The notes under the pieces are model-generated. The model did no database searches, was not told the DNA's origin, and saw only the letters and a list, made by a program, of their open reading frames with translations. 64,000 nucleotides of DNA, from the NCBI RefSeq assembly GCF_016920785.2, contig NW_024609881.1, positions 47,834,710 to 47,898,709 on the forward strand, written 5' to 3'. Shown here one piece after another: positions 33,547-45,577 of this stretch. Source of the stretch: Ixodes scapularis. Taxonomy: Eukaryota; Arthropoda; Arachnida; Ixodida; Ixodidae. Position 1 is the first letter of the stretch. Each line of letters opens with the position of its first letter. A program made the translations under genes and the position numbers.

Positions 33547-34048
33547 CTTACTAAAGCGTGGCTTAGTGGCTCGATTTAGGATGCACAATACTGTTCTGTG
33601 CGTGCACTTTATAGCATGCAAAGTGGCAGTGTGCACTACCTTTACGAACATGTGTCCACGAAAACACCATCTATAAAGACTGTGCCGAGAGCAGAACATG
33701 CTATTTCAACCTGCTCACTCCGATAACTGCCGTATTTACTCGCACAATGAACGCACTCGCGTAATGAACGCACCCCCCAAGTCGGCTCTCAAAAGTTCGA
33801 CTTTTTTTTTCACTCGTGTAATAAACTCACCCCCAACTCGGACGAATTTGGTCACCAGAATGACTCCGCTCCTATACACTCTGTGTGCGGTGACCGGCGC
33901 GCCGCTGCGCAACCGTCAGAGAGGACAGGCCGCGAGAACCGAGCTGCCCGAGCAGAAGAAAACAGCGCCGCACCACCGCTTTCAGAGGCTGGCACCACTG
34001 CCGCCGCAACGCCCAAACTGCACCGCAAACACGCTGTTTATTGCGATT

Positions 34049-35685
34049 ATGAATTGCTGCGTCGTCGGTTGTACTAATAGGTATACGTCGTGCCCCACGG
34101 GGACGACGTTTTACAGTTTTTCAACTCGTCCGTGCTTCGTCGGGCAGCGGCAACAGTAGATCAGAGCCGTGCGGCGGAAGAAGTAAGTTCGGCTCCGGAT
34201 CTTGTCTTCCAATGGATCGTAATGGCGAACGTATCTTGTCCGTCTCGCGTTGTGTTTAGGTTTTTCTTCTGCCACTAACGTTTGCGTATTTCAGTGCCGA
34301 CAGAACGGACTGGGAGCCGACCCGGCACTCACGGATATGCAGTGTTCATTTCGTCGGAGGTGCGTCCTCGAAGGATGTTTCGTCCCCGTCGTATGCGCCG
34401 ACGATATTCCCCGAAGAGTACCACAAGCGTTCGGTGCTCCCTAAGGATAAATCCGGATGCTAGGAAAGGTGAGAACGTTGTTAAATTGCCGTATTTGAAC
34501 CTACTTGTTCTGGTCTGTCGGCTGCTTTTTATTAGCATCCTTACAGACGCGGCAATTTTGTTTTCTTTTCGACGGTGTCGGGGAAGCAGTTTTATGACGC
34601 TGATTTCTCGTAGGTCGCGGAAAGACAATGTCAAACGCAACTGCTGCACAGTTGGGTGGGAATGCAAGGACAATTGCAGTGTTTGCTCTATTTAGAAGCC
34701 AGGCGCTTATTTGTTGGTGTGCAGCCTCACTGTGATTAATGAGAAAAGTGAAGGTGTGATTTCTTTTTCTTAGATACAAGAAATGGAGGACAGCTACTGC
34801 AGCTCTGCCCCAGACCTCAACGTCGCTGCCAGACTTGCTGCAAGCTGCGCCACCAACAGTGGTGACCGAGGCTCCTGTGGATCTGCCAGCATCTCCAGCA
34901 TTCGCACCAGAGTTTGGAGAACCTGAAGTCACTGGACAACATAATGAAGCTCGTCATCAGGAAGGTGTGGAGGTAGGTTCTCCTCTGCTAACATGGGTGC
35001 CTTGGGTGTACTGTTTGGTATCCACCGAACCAGTGCGTCGCGCATCTTCTACACGATTCTATATGTGCTCTATGTTAGTACGCAGGGATGGATCCAATGG
35101 TTTTCTAGAGATGTTGTTCATGCATCAATGCCTGCATCGACCTGGTCGAAGTATCCTAATTGTAGGGTTATCGTCGACTGCAGTGAAGTCCGGATTGAGA
35201 AACCGAGCAAAGTCTCGGACAGAGTGAACCGCTGGAGTAATTACAAAAGTGACTTCACGCTGAAATTTCTTGTTGGCATCGCGCCATCTGGGTACATTAC
35301 ATTTATTTCAGATGTTTATGGCGGAAGGGCAAGTGACACTTACATCATAGCAAACTCTCGGTTGGTTAGCCTGCTAGAACCAGGTGATATGGTTATGACC
35401 GACAAAGGGTTTCCTCACGTGAAGTGCGACTTGGAGAGTAAAGATGTGACTCTCGTTATGCCACTATTTGCAAGAGCTAATGAACAGTTCACGGAGGCAG
35501 AGATGAAGGAGACATACAAGGTTGCATCTCATCGAATTCATGTTGAGAGATGTATCCAGCGGATTAAGAGTTTCGCAATCTTGAGCCAGAGGTTGACGTT
35601 AGGACTCAAATGCCACATAGACAAAATTTTACATGTATGTAGCATGCTCGCGAACCTGCAAGGTCCCGTCATTAAGACTCTGTGA
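34049..35685 (+). pseudogene. THAP-DDE_4 transposase (ISL2EU-type)
   Basis: Exon 1 (34049-34182) begins MNCCVVGCTNRY, the first Cys pair of a THAP finger, and ends at an AA|GTAAGT donor. Exon 2 (34295-34468) follows a TTTCAG acceptor and carries DWEPTRHSRICSVHFVGG, completing the finger. A third segment (about 34775-34972) is a Pro/Ala-rich linker. The last part (34993-35685) is a DDE_4 nuclease with intact catalytic residues: Asp in VIVDCSEV, Asp in VMTDKGF and Glu in HVERCI. Two stops break the protein: TAG at 34157-34159, where THAP domains have their invariant Trp, and TAG at 34461-34463. Part of the region between linker and DDE also seems missing. The gene faces the YqaJ-type gene tail to tail, as expected for the two proteins of ISL2EU elements. 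Confidence 0.75.
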
Positions 35686-36034
35686 GAGTTTCGAACAGAA
35701 ATCTGTGCTTCCGATAAAGTACACGGTGCGCAAAAAGACGAAGACCGACAAAAAGGAAGCGGACAGCATGAGAGGACGAAAATTAGCATTTGTCGTGTTT
35801 GTTCCTTTTCATCAGTCTTTGTCATTTTGTGCAATCAGTCTTCGTCGTTTTGCACGCCGTGTATTTTATCGTAAGCGTGAACCAACTTGCCCACGCTGCC
35901 ATTATGATTCAGAAATAAATGGTCACACACGTTTTATTTGTGATATTTCGACTGGACATTTGCACTTCGTATTTCATACAGAACAATTTTTCATATATCA
36001 GCACTACTCTAGCTGATTAGATGGCTTTGCCGCC

Positions 36035-38176
36035 TCAGAACAGCTGGAAAATAGTGCCTGAAAAAAAAAAACTATTCCAGCTTTGGCACAACTTTCTCAA
36101 GAATAGCGTGTCCTCCATTACTTTTACACACTTGGGCCCCCTGGGCGAGTAGACATAGAAGTCGCACACATTCGCACCAACAATATACATGCTGGCTTGG
36201 ACTTGTGTGTAGTACACATGGCTTTCTTGCAGCTTCAGCTTTTTTCCCTCGTATTGCAGGTAGTCAACGTTAACGTTCTCGTCAACTACAGGCTTGGTCT
36301 CGCACCTGGAAGGACACTTGATCTCTAGGAGGCGGATTTCCCCGTTCTCTTCCACCAGTCCGTCGGGGCTGCAACACAACCACGGCCGTGGGACGCACAC
36401 AACAAGTCCTATTTGTATCACCTTTTTCTTTTCCGAGGACTCGTATTCTTTCCTGGCTTCCGGTTTTTTCGCTACACCGTAAGAACATGAGGCACTCTTG
36501 AATGACAGTGGTGAGGCAAGGTCTTCGGCCAGGGTATTGAAGTCAGCTGTATGTATTTTCACTCTGTGAGCCTTGGAGCTTGCAGAGATTCTTGCTGCCC
36601 TCAAACGGTGCCATTGTGGGCGTGCACTTTGAAGTATTGTCTCTCGTGAAATCTCTTTGCACTCATCCTCGCTGACCATGACAGCGAGATGAATGTCGTC
36701 ACATAGCTCCTCACTCAAAATGTCATCTGCGCCAAATATTACCCGCGGTTGTCCGACACGAGGTAGAGGCTTGTTGAGACTTTTGAGGTTCTCCTTCACT
36801 TGCTCCTCTTGACGAAGCATAATGCCTAACGGGCAGTTGGAGTTTACAATGGACGCTAGCACCGGTTGTCCCTGCAGCCTGCCATCCGGTAGCTTCGATG
36901 CAAACATTTCCGAGAATAGCACAACCTCGTTGTACATTCCAAGCTGCTTTGCCGATGGCCTCTTCCACACATTTGTTATGAACGTCTTTGTGGAAGTGTC
37001 CTCCCTGTTGACATATGCCACCACTGCTGTCGTGTGCTTGCACTGGCCGCATGTGCCACCTCTACAGGTGCAGTGCCCCTCTGTTATCCTCCTGGTGTTG
37101 TCCAGCTGATGACAAAAAGAAAACGTGGATGTAAGACTCCTTAATGTCCAGTCAAGTTCATGCAACATTGTCATTATGAATATCATCAGCACTACACGTT
37201 CTCCTGTGCGCCTGGTCTTTTTCTCGCAACAAAAAGATCATGCTCAAAAATGTACAACAGCAGGGCAGAAAGTGCAGGAATTCGTTTTTGTTAGGTCGAC
37301 CAAGGGTTGGAATGGGATGAGTGAGACAACCGTGCAGCAAATGCTGATACATTTATTCCGTTAATGTTTGCCTCCCTTGCGAAAATAGGAAGTGTGAGGA
37401 AACTGTCTTTGCAACTCTGATCGGACGTGCGGTCCGACTTTAGGCAGCAGCGAAATGATCCCACTTTAATAATAAAGGAGAGGTCACATTTCGCAGTGGG
37501 CTCGAGTCTAGCAATCGATCGGAGTTGCCGAGGCCCTACAGGGGCTGCAGAAGTTTTCTGATCAAATAGCAAGGGTCTTGTGGCTTTTGTGACCGTAGCA
37601 CCCGCTCACGAGATTTGTTTACCCATATCTTTCGGCGCTCGATACGATCGAGTCGGCTACGACAAGGAAGAGCTGGCGTGCACAGAAATCAGCGAAGAAA
37701 CTAGAAGGTAGTGAAATGAAGGCAAGATAAACAAAGAAAGAGATTGTTACACACCGCAACAAATTGAAGCGAAACATTTTGCGAAAAAGACTCCGTGCGA
37801 ATTGCCGTGACCCGAAAGGATAAACATCATTCCCAAGATTTCATCTAGGCGGTCGATAATCCCGAATAACTCTGAGATTTTGAAGGAGACAGTACTAGTA
37901 AATACAAATAAATAATTCTGTGAGCATGAAAGAACGGGCACTAACTTTGATTGTTATGGAGTAAGCTTGTTGAGAGACGCTCGCCTGTCGCACACACCTT
38001 GCCCTCAGGACCGACGCCGCCGCCGATAATCTCTCGTTAACGTCGAAGACGTGGCCACTCTTGTAGAGATCTTCACCCTTTTTCGTAGTGGCATCGCGAA
38101 ATATGGAACCTACTAAGACGTCTTTAAAACCGGCTCGAAGTACCAAGCCTCGGACTGCGGGCGCCTGCGCCGCCAT
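36035..38176 (-). CDS. SWIM-YqaJ exonuclease protein of an ISL2EU-type element
   Basis: There are two exons. Exon 1 runs from 38176 to 37946 (77 codons, MAAQAPAVRGLVL), with donor AAA|GTTAGT. Exon 2 runs from 37105 to 36035 (356 codons) after acceptor TTGTCATCAG. Both are phase 0, giving 433 residues. A SWIM zinc finger is at residues 89-101 (CTCRGGTCGQCKH). The YqaJ/lambda-exonuclease fold shows Glu about 293 (KKPEAR), Asp about 325 (CCSPDGL), the pair in EIKCP (about 338 and 340), and Gln about 378 (YYTQVQASMY), so the catalytic set is complete. Such nucleases accompany the THAP-DDE_4 transposase in ISL2EU transposons. Their role in transposition is not established. No internal stop or frameshift is visible, unlike the partner gene. 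Confidence 0.75.
37106..37945 (-). other. Intron of the YqaJ-type gene
   Basis: An 840-bp phase-0 intron begins GTTAGT and ends with a T-rich tract and CAG. The protein runs smoothly across the junction into the SWIM finger, which supports the splice prediction. Confidence 0.65.
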
Positions 38177-38394
38177 AGCGTCCAGGTGCAAAGGGCGGCT
38201 GCAAGCTGCCGGACAAGTCTCGCAATGCAACACCAGCTCCGCCGCCAGTGGCGCTGCGTGCAGTCCACCGCGCCCCCTATAGTTCCCGCACGGAGTGCAT
38301 AGAAGGGGTGATGACAACACATGTAAACTATTCTATATCGTCCCACATGGCAAAAGCAGTCTAGTTGTTTTAGATCGGCCTGCACACAATGCCA

Positions 38395-38560
38395 TGCGTG
38401 CATACAATCAATGATGAAGTTACTTGTCACCATGTAAGCTGAACCACGGGTCATTTTCTGATGAAGTCCGGATTGCGATTTGAGTTCCATCAATGCATCC
38501 TGAACATGAAATGGTTGTGACAGCTTCAGCGAGGACATAAGGGTTTGACTTGTCAGTGCT
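38395..38560 (-). pseudogene. PIF/Harbinger-type nuclease fragment
   Basis: One minus-strand frame reads TTISCSGCIDGTQIAIRTS followed by NDPWFSLHGDK and a stop. This is the first catalytic Asp block (G-C-I-D-G-T) of a Harbinger DDE_4 nuclease. The flanking frame content is degenerate and no second Asp or Glu block is recognisable, so only a short piece survives. A longer open frame in another register (38113-38916) is not related to it. Confidence 0.5.
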
Positions 38561-39535
38561 AAAACACAGTTTTTAACAGTACAGCTGCCACCATGCTTTG
38601 CTAGGTGGAACAAGGAAAATGAACAGAGCATTCTGCAGCCAGTTGAACGACTGTCCGGGTTTGAGGTATAAGACCATTCCGTATGAACATAAACAGGCAT
38701 CGCGTAGAAGGTTCTGCCATGGTGCAGCTCGTTTCCCTGAGTATACGGCCCGGCAGCATTCCGCATTAAGGTCGTAAGCTCGAAAGGGTCACCTGAGTCT
38801 TGAGCAAGCATGCTAACATGCAAACACTCTGATGTTGTACCAAATAATATAGTCATCCCAAATGTTTTGCTCTTTGATGAAAGCCCGAGACTGACGGAAA
38901 CGACAGACGGCGACAAGGAAAGAGCAGGACAAGGTTTCGAAACGAGACATTCTTCTCTTTCCTTGTCGTCATTTGTCGTTACCTGTCTCTGGTTTTCTCT
39001 TAGCTACCTTGCACTCTTACATTGTATCCCAAATGCACAATTGTGGCATACGCCAACTCGAACGGTATCAGCATGTTTTTTGTGGGCCTGGTGCAATATT
39101 TTAAGTTGAAAAGGGGACCAAAACTACATGGTAAGAAAAGGTAATTACCGTCCGGTGATTGAAGCAGGCGCCCGGAGGCGTAGAGAAGCAGACCAGCCAA
39201 GTCAAGGGTCAGCGAGCATCTGTTCTTTTTCCACCCGGCCCTAGGCGCGTGCCGTTCGCTCGTGTTTATTGCGTCATATGCTGCACCGGTCGGCGTGAGA
39301 CCGGTAGCGCCATCTCTTTTAATTCAAAGAATACAACACCTGGCTCAGTTGCAAAGAATCACCTCATTGCTGTCTTTCTTTGCAGCTGCCTGATTTTTTT
39401 GCGTTTTACCTTTGAGTGAAATTGATGCAAATAAGTCTTCACTTAGTGTTGGCCATAGTGACATCAGGTATAGCATAGTATGAATGTTTTCCAGAAATCA
39501 CCAGTTTGGGAGCTTTGCATAGTGAATGGAGCTGT
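38561..39535. other. Unassigned
   Basis: No supported gene. A small hairpin at about 38903-38975 pairs GACAAGGAAAGAG with CTTTCCTTGTCGTC. Confidence 0.45.
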
Positions 39536-40580
39536 CCAGTACACTGTATTCACCCGAGCATCAGGGTCTTGGTGAGTAGGTCAATCTGTTTGGCGAAGAC
39601 CTGCAGCACCAAAGTCATATCTGGATGGCTCTGACTGTACCAGAGAATGGAGATGGTCAGATTCTTCTAGCAAAAGTCCAGAGGCAACTCGTTAATAGTT
39701 ATTTGCACTGACCAAATTGAGAACTTAGATGAATTGAAGAGCGGATTACCGTCCAAGTTCACCGTCATTGCCACATTCATCTTCTCGACGTTTAGCTCCT
39801 CGTTGTTTTCTGTACAAAGCTCCATCCGTAATGTCACCTATGGCAGCTGGGTCACAACGGTCTGGTATCTTCTGCAGGGAGGACTTCAGCGACCTGGTAA
39901 CTTCTTCAGATGCAAGCACTGAAGTGAGCTGCTACTCCAAGTGAAGGCTGACAAAAAAAATGGCCTTCTCTTAAGAGCCCTTCTCCAGTGTACTTCTGGC
40001 CACACTGCACGCATGTCGCCTCAACTTGCTTCCTCTCCTTGAGGTTTCCTGCGGATTTCCCCAGAAGAAGCATGCAGCGTGGGCAATAAAAGGGGAAAGT
40101 TGAACACCCGAATGAAATCCGCACGAATTTCTGAAACAAGAACTTTGTATCGGGAAGGTCATCCCTTTCCTGAATGAAGCCAACAAACTTCATCAGGTTC
40201 TCCACTAGCATGTATGACATTCCAGACGTGACGCCAAAGTCCATTACTAACGTGACTAGTTCACGCGCTGAAAATTCGTGGTCGGCAGGAGCTCCGTGGC
40301 TGTTAGCACCTTTGCAGTTTTCCTCATTTGTCACTTGTGTACCAGAGTCCTCGCATTCGTCTTCGTCCTCTAAATCACTGGTGCTCTGCGAAGAATTTCC
40401 GGGGGTGGACGGTTTATTGTCCGCAAGTATGGTGGACACACCAGTCGTCAGGTTTTGTTTTGCGCATGGTGTCCGGTGCTCCGTTGAACTCGGTAGGCCG
40501 TCTTCATCGAAGAACTGCTCCAAGTAGAAGTTGTGCCGATTTGGCGTCCCAGACATGTCGGCGGTATAAGACGTTGCCAC
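39536..40580 (-). pseudogene. CACTA (EnSpm) Tnp2-type transposase, N-terminal part
   Basis: The minus-strand frame from 40580 starts MATSYTADMSGTPNRHNFY. It carries an acidic Ser/Thr-rich region, then the Tnp2 zinc-ribbon-like block FYCPRCMLLLG, ATCVQCGQKY and LLREGHFFC. After a frame change near 39940 the segment IGDITDGALYRKQRG follows, then VNLDGNPLFNSSKFSIWSVQ and ILWYSQSHPDMTLVL, which are diagnostic for animal Tnp2. TAG at 39668-39670 interrupts it and the protein stops near 39540. The rest of the catalytic domain is absent. Confidence 0.7.
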
Positions 40581-40813
40581 ATGTCGCTCGGTAATTTTAA
40601 GTCAGCATTTCTCAAAAGAAACTAAAATAAACTACGTTATCTCAAAACCACTGCCAGATCTCAATAGGCCGTAGGCTGCATTTTTGGATTTTGTTGACGA
40701 AATAAAAATAAAAGATTACGGAAACAATAAAAAAAGGACAAAACGTCTTAGTTTAATAAGGCTTATTTAGATGATTTATTATAGTTCAATTTCGTTCATC
40801 AATTTTAACGCTT

Positions 40814-42978
40814 TAAGGGGGGTATGGCCTGGGAGGGTCAACTTTTGAACCCTTCACCCAATTTGGTTCAAATTTTGAGGGTTATTTCAGCACTACGAGG
40901 AAGGATAATCTGCTAAGTTTTAGCATTATCGGTGAACTTTACAGTATGCTACAATTTTTGCACTTTAGAAAAAAGACACTTCATTAGGAAGTCTATCGTA
41001 AAAAAATAATATTAGCTGGTGGCAAACTGCCTGCTTCAATGAGAAGAACAATACCCACAGTGCAACCTGGATAAAAAATATATTGCAAAATATTCAATTG
41101 TGATGAAAATAGCAACATCCCAAAATTAAATAAAAATTGTAAAATTTTCATGTTTCAATTTTTTATTTTTTTTCATGAAGGAGTGTATTTTTTTTAACTG
41201 TGAAGTAGTCTATCTTGTTCCCCAGAAAATTTCAGTCCAGAGAACCTTGAATGATGTCCCTCATTATTCTGAATGTCAAACGATAGCTTTCCTAAAACAA
41301 GAATTCCTGTCAAAAAGTGAAACTGAGAAAAATGCAATTGAAGTTTCAACTTCTGTTTTTTTTATTTTCGGACGATGCCAGAAACTTGAAATCCAACCGA
41401 GTCGTTGGTGGCACCTTCAACTTCATGAGCGCATTGCTTGCTGGCAGCAGCTTGCGGCTTGTTTCTCAAAATCCGCCTGGGGCATAGGTGGCACCTTCGA
41501 CCTCCGGGCTCTGTTGCTCCCTGGCAATAGCCTCCAGCTTCCGTCTTTTGTGTGCGAGCTTTGATGAGTCCTGTGCCTTCACTCTGGCCTTCACGATCTT
41601 CCCCAGAGTCGCCTTGTGGGCATGCTTCTCCTGGTGGCTTCCTGGGGTGATGCCCATCTCCTGGAGCGTCCTTTCAAAACCTTTAGGTCCAAGGCTGAAC
41701 TCGAGAACAGCTAGGGCGACAGCTGTCTCTACAGTTTGCAAGGAGGCGAACTCCGTCTTGGGGCATCGCTTCCAAATAAGGGCGTTAAAAGACTCATTCG
41801 CATTTTGTGTCATCGTGCGGGAGCATCGGAGGAGCAACTCCTTTCGCGACAGCCGGTTGTACACTGGAACAAGCTCTCCTGCAATGTCTTTGGAGAATGC
41901 TGGTCTGTGTGGCCGTGGTGTCGAGGGCTTCCCTGCTGCTTCAAGGACCTTGCGGCGGTTATAATGGCACCACAAATCCTCGCCATCTGGACAGCCCATG
42001 TGACGGGGTTCCCCGTCTGTGGAGTACGTGTGGAACAGGCTGGCAAAGATGGCTCGCTGCATCTTCATGACATCAGGTGCGTTGTCCTTCAAAGCGCAAG
42101 CATAGTAGTTCATCAGCTTTTTCATCACTACGTTGGTCAGCTTCCCTTTTCCTCCCAGTCCTTTTTTGTTTTCTTGAGTTTCTCCAGACCTGCATACATC
42201 CTCTTTGCTACGTGATTGACGCAATCTTCCTTGTGGATGTCCTTGTCGTACAGGTCAAGGCTGGACACATGCGTGAAGGCCTTGCTGTCGCCGTCGCACA
42301 AAACAGTGACGTACTGCATATTGTGTAGCTCAATAGACCGGCTGAAGATGGTTGCAGCCGCCTGTGCCTCCATTGCATTGGACGATCCCTCATAGTTCTG
42401 GCAAGTTGCCTTGTGGGTTTCTGCCCACTCCTCGAAGTGTTCGTCATCTTCCTTGGGGCCCAACTCGCACCCGTGGCAATACTCACTCTGGACTAAAAGT
42501 CAAGCACCAAGCCGGTCTCCAGTTCAATAGCAACGCCAACTCCGAAGTGCGATGTATGGCCACGTTTATGCCACGTGCCATCGTAGCTGATGCAGACATC
42601 TAAACGATCGCTGCCGGCGCTCGGGTTCCCGGTCGGTTGCGCATCCCTCACGGCTTGCGCAGCGTCCCTCATTGCGTCACTCGCCGCTTGCATCGTCGCA
42701 TCGTGCACTTTCGCCGCGATCTTCTGGTACGACTTGACGTGCATCGGGGGCGGAGTGTTTAGGCCCCCGAAAAGATCCGTGAGCTTCGTAAAACTGATGC
42801 CACAGTCTCTTCCAACGACGCCGAGACGCACCACGAGTTCGTTCTGTCGATACTTGCCAATTGACGGTGAATGCGGTGTCGTGACGATGTCTCCGCAAGT
42901 CGAGCAGCTAACAACGAACTGAAGGTTGACGCCAATTCCTTCTTCTCGCAAGCTCAGCAGTTGTCCGTGGCACTTGGG
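40814..42978 (-). mobile_element. MULE copy B, truncated
   Basis: The left end AAGGGGGGTATGGCCTGG at about 40815 resembles the TIR of copy C (AGGGGAGGCACGGCCTA). The right end is missing because a LINE begins at about 42980. The transposase (next entry) is on the minus strand. About 650 bp of AT-rich sequence separates the left end from the stop codon. Confidence 0.65.
41466..42978 (-). pseudogene. MULE transposase, copy B
   Basis: Reading from 42978 downward, a Cys-rich N-terminal part (PKCHGQLLSL, SCSTCGDIV) leads to YDGTWHKRGHTSHFGVGV with the first catalytic Asp. Next come VTVLCDGDSKAF with the second and MTQNANESFNALIWKRC with the Glu, and the protein ends YAPGGF. The protein is split by frame changes between about 42463 and 42493 and again near 42140-42220. 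It is closely similar to copy C throughout, more than to copy A. All three acidic residues are present but no full-length product is possible. Confidence 0.8.
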
Positions 42979-42984
42979 CTACAG

Positions 42985-44310
42985 GCTACAGGTGCTTTTT
43001 GCACATCACCCGTGTTGAGTTTGTATGCAGACACCTTTTTGATGTCTGTTGAGAAGCGTAGACAGTACTTTAGTCTCTCTTCAGTTTGCAGGGTCTATTC
43101 TAACCCGGAACATCCATCCTACAGTACCATCCATACCTGTTGATTCTCTCAACTTTTAGAAAACAAACCATGTATTGTATGTCCTATTAACTTTTTCTTT
43201 CAAAGCCTTAGTGCCTCCCTCCAGTTTCCACTCAATGATGCTGTCATATTAAAGCACAAAGAAAAAGTTGATTTGTCGGACGAAGTGCCGATTTTCTGCG
43301 ACTGGTCGTTCACTAAGTGTAATAAACGGTCTATTTGTTCTCAAACCAGGCAGCAGGAGCTTCAGTCATTGCAGGAGATATATAGAGGTTATACTGAATT
43401 CTATACTGATGGGTCGAAATCTTTGTCTTCTGTTGGTTGTGCCGGATATTTTGGTTCCTTTGCGGCAGCTTTGCGAATGGATGGTGTGGCAAGCATTTTC
43501 TCTGCAGAGCTTTATGGTGTCTCTCTAGCCATTGAACATATTATGAGCAATAACATATTAAGACTAGCCTCTTTGTCGATTCACAGAGTGTGATACAGCC
43601 TATTTCGTCTCGAATTCCCACAAAGAACCTACTTGTCCTACATATACGGTTTAAAATAAACCGGGCTGTCCAACTGGGACACAACTTAAAATTCTGCTGG
43701 GTACCCAGTCATGTCGGAATTTCAGGGAATGAGAGAGCGGATAAACTGCCTGCATGTGGAAAGCACTCGGCAACACATCTTGGCTTACCCCATCAGGACC
43801 TTGGGCCACTTTTGAAGTCATGGCGATCGGAGTGGGACACGGAATTCAACAATAAACTTCATGTCATTAAACCTATCTTGGCTCTGTGGGAGACCTCGTT
43901 CCATAAAGACTGTCAACTTGAGGCTCTGGTATGCCGCCTGAGGATTGGCCATTCACGTCTAACTCATCTACATCTTCTTTGTGGCGAAGACATAAAGCTC
44001 TGTTATCATTGTGGGGAAGTGCTGATAGTTTTGCACATTTCATGGCATTGTAGATTTTATCACCAACATCGCCGACAAAGATTTTCCTGAACTTTTTAGA
44101 GGTCACCTTCCATTTCATTCTATGTTTCTGCTTGGTGATCATCCTTTAGTATCACTTGACTGTGTTTTTGACTTTTTTAAAAAGACTGGATATATCAGTC
44201 AGCTATAACTTTTATTATGAAAACTATAATATCTCCTAGTATAGCCGTCTGAAGTAATTTTGTTTGGTGCAATATGGCCCAAGTTGCTTGTGCGCCATAA
44301 AGCCCCGATC
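42985..44310 (+). pseudogene. 5'-truncated LINE with RNase H
   Basis: It starts abruptly with QATGAFCTSPVLSLY, the linker common in RNase H-bearing non-LTR elements. The RNase H domain follows with EFYTDGSKS (first Asp), AELYGVSLAI (Glu), VDSQSVIQP (Asp) and CWVPSHVGISGNERADKL (His and Asp). Frames change near 43150 and 43570. A Cys/His knuckle (HLLCGEDIKLCYHC) ends the protein. The 3' end shows TTTGGTGCAATATGGCCC and an ATC-rich tail (44290-44310). It is inserted into MULE copy B. Confidence 0.75.
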
Positions 44311-45020
44311 ATCATCATTACAAACAACACGTGCAATGATGCGGTTGTTAACGGGCGTCAGCGAACAGACACAGTAGTACAAACAGTTTGGATGTTAGCC
44401 TTCAAACTGTACATAAGAAATGATAAACCAACGATCAATAAACGAAGTCTAAACAGGGAGCTTTGAAGTGGTTTCAAGACAGCTATTTATACAACCATTT
44501 TTTATCTTGCAATACTTCCCACAACTACAAACTGGTAGCAGCGCACAAAAAAATACACAGACGCTACATTGCTTACATAACGAGGGTGATTATAAGCTAG
44601 TTGCTTTAACAGTAATTACAGGCTAATGTGGTTAAGAATACTGCTGTGTTCAGTTTGCACTTTTAACCTTTTAAATGACATGAACCAACAAGATCCAACC
44701 AGCGTTTTACGATAGATGAAACCTGAACTCAAACTGCCAACATGACAGGCTTCGGCTCTTTTTTTTTTATAATTTAAGTCCCTCACGAGCACAATATTCC
44801 AAAGTACTCACTGGTATGTGCTGTACGTGCTTGTTCGTCAAACTGCTTAGGACTCTTTGTATGCGTATAGTAGTACATTCAGGGCACTTTTGAGCTGCAA
44901 ATGTGTTCCAAAAGCCAGGGGTAGTCATAATGAAATAAGTTTAATTATAATGCAATTAAATGCAAAGGTGCAAGCGAGCTGGACGAGAATGACAAAAATA
45001 ATCCCTGGAGAAAATAACCT
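44311..45020. other. Unassigned
   Basis: No supported gene or repeat. Short frames only. Confidence 0.5.
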
Positions 45021-45029
45021 TTGGGGGTA

Positions 45030-45510
45030 AATGAGTTTACTCTCGCTTAACACAACACAAAAATAACAACAACACTGACGTTTTGCCGGCATCATCAGTG
45101 TGCGCTGGCCCCGGTGGTGGGGAGAGCCAAAACCAGTCCACTCTAATCCAACAGATCCCCATAAATGCCTGGTAGGGGGCGACGCTTTACGTTGCTCGCC
45201 TTGGGGTCACGGCGGATAAACCAGGATTTGACGAGCTTCCTCAAGTCCCAACGCTGCTCACGAGCCAAGGTTGACGCATTGTCAAAGTCAAAAGTATGCC
45301 CAGTCATCCGGCTGTGTTTTACGAGCTCGGATTTACTTCTCTAAGGCGTGCGCGGCCTCCACCATATCCCCTCGGTGCTTCTTAAGCCGGGTGCTTCTCC
45401 GTCTGCCAGTTTCTCCAATGTATCTGGCGTCGTAGTCAACACAGTTCACCTTGTAAACCACACCTGTCTGAGTGTTGGCGGGGTAATGTTTTTCGGCTTA
45501 AAAAACATGT
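45030..45510 (-). pseudogene. Penelope-like GIY-YIG fragment, second copy
   Basis: The minus strand encodes GVVYKVNCVDYDARYIGETG followed by Arg/Lys-rich sequence and KHRGDMVEAA. After a stop it reads SELVKHSRMTGHTFDF and RRDPKASNVKRRPLPG. This is the GIY-YIG nuclease tail of a Penelope-like element. Here the YIG tyrosine is kept, unlike the copy at 15.6-16.5 kb. There is no reverse transcriptase. Confidence 0.7.
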
Positions 45511-45577
45511 TCGCTAAAGTGTACACAGGCTTGAACACAGTGCAGATACCCGAAGAGGTAAAAGCTGTAAAAATAAC

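Noticed and set aside
33729..33745. CGTATTTACTCGC as the left end of the ISL2EU-type element
   Set aside because: No matching inverted copy is seen beyond the YqaJ gene, so the element ends stay undefined.
38113..38916. 267-codon minus-strand ORF
   Set aside because: A long frame but no recognisable domain. The Harbinger motif in the same stretch is in another frame, so this frame is probably chance.
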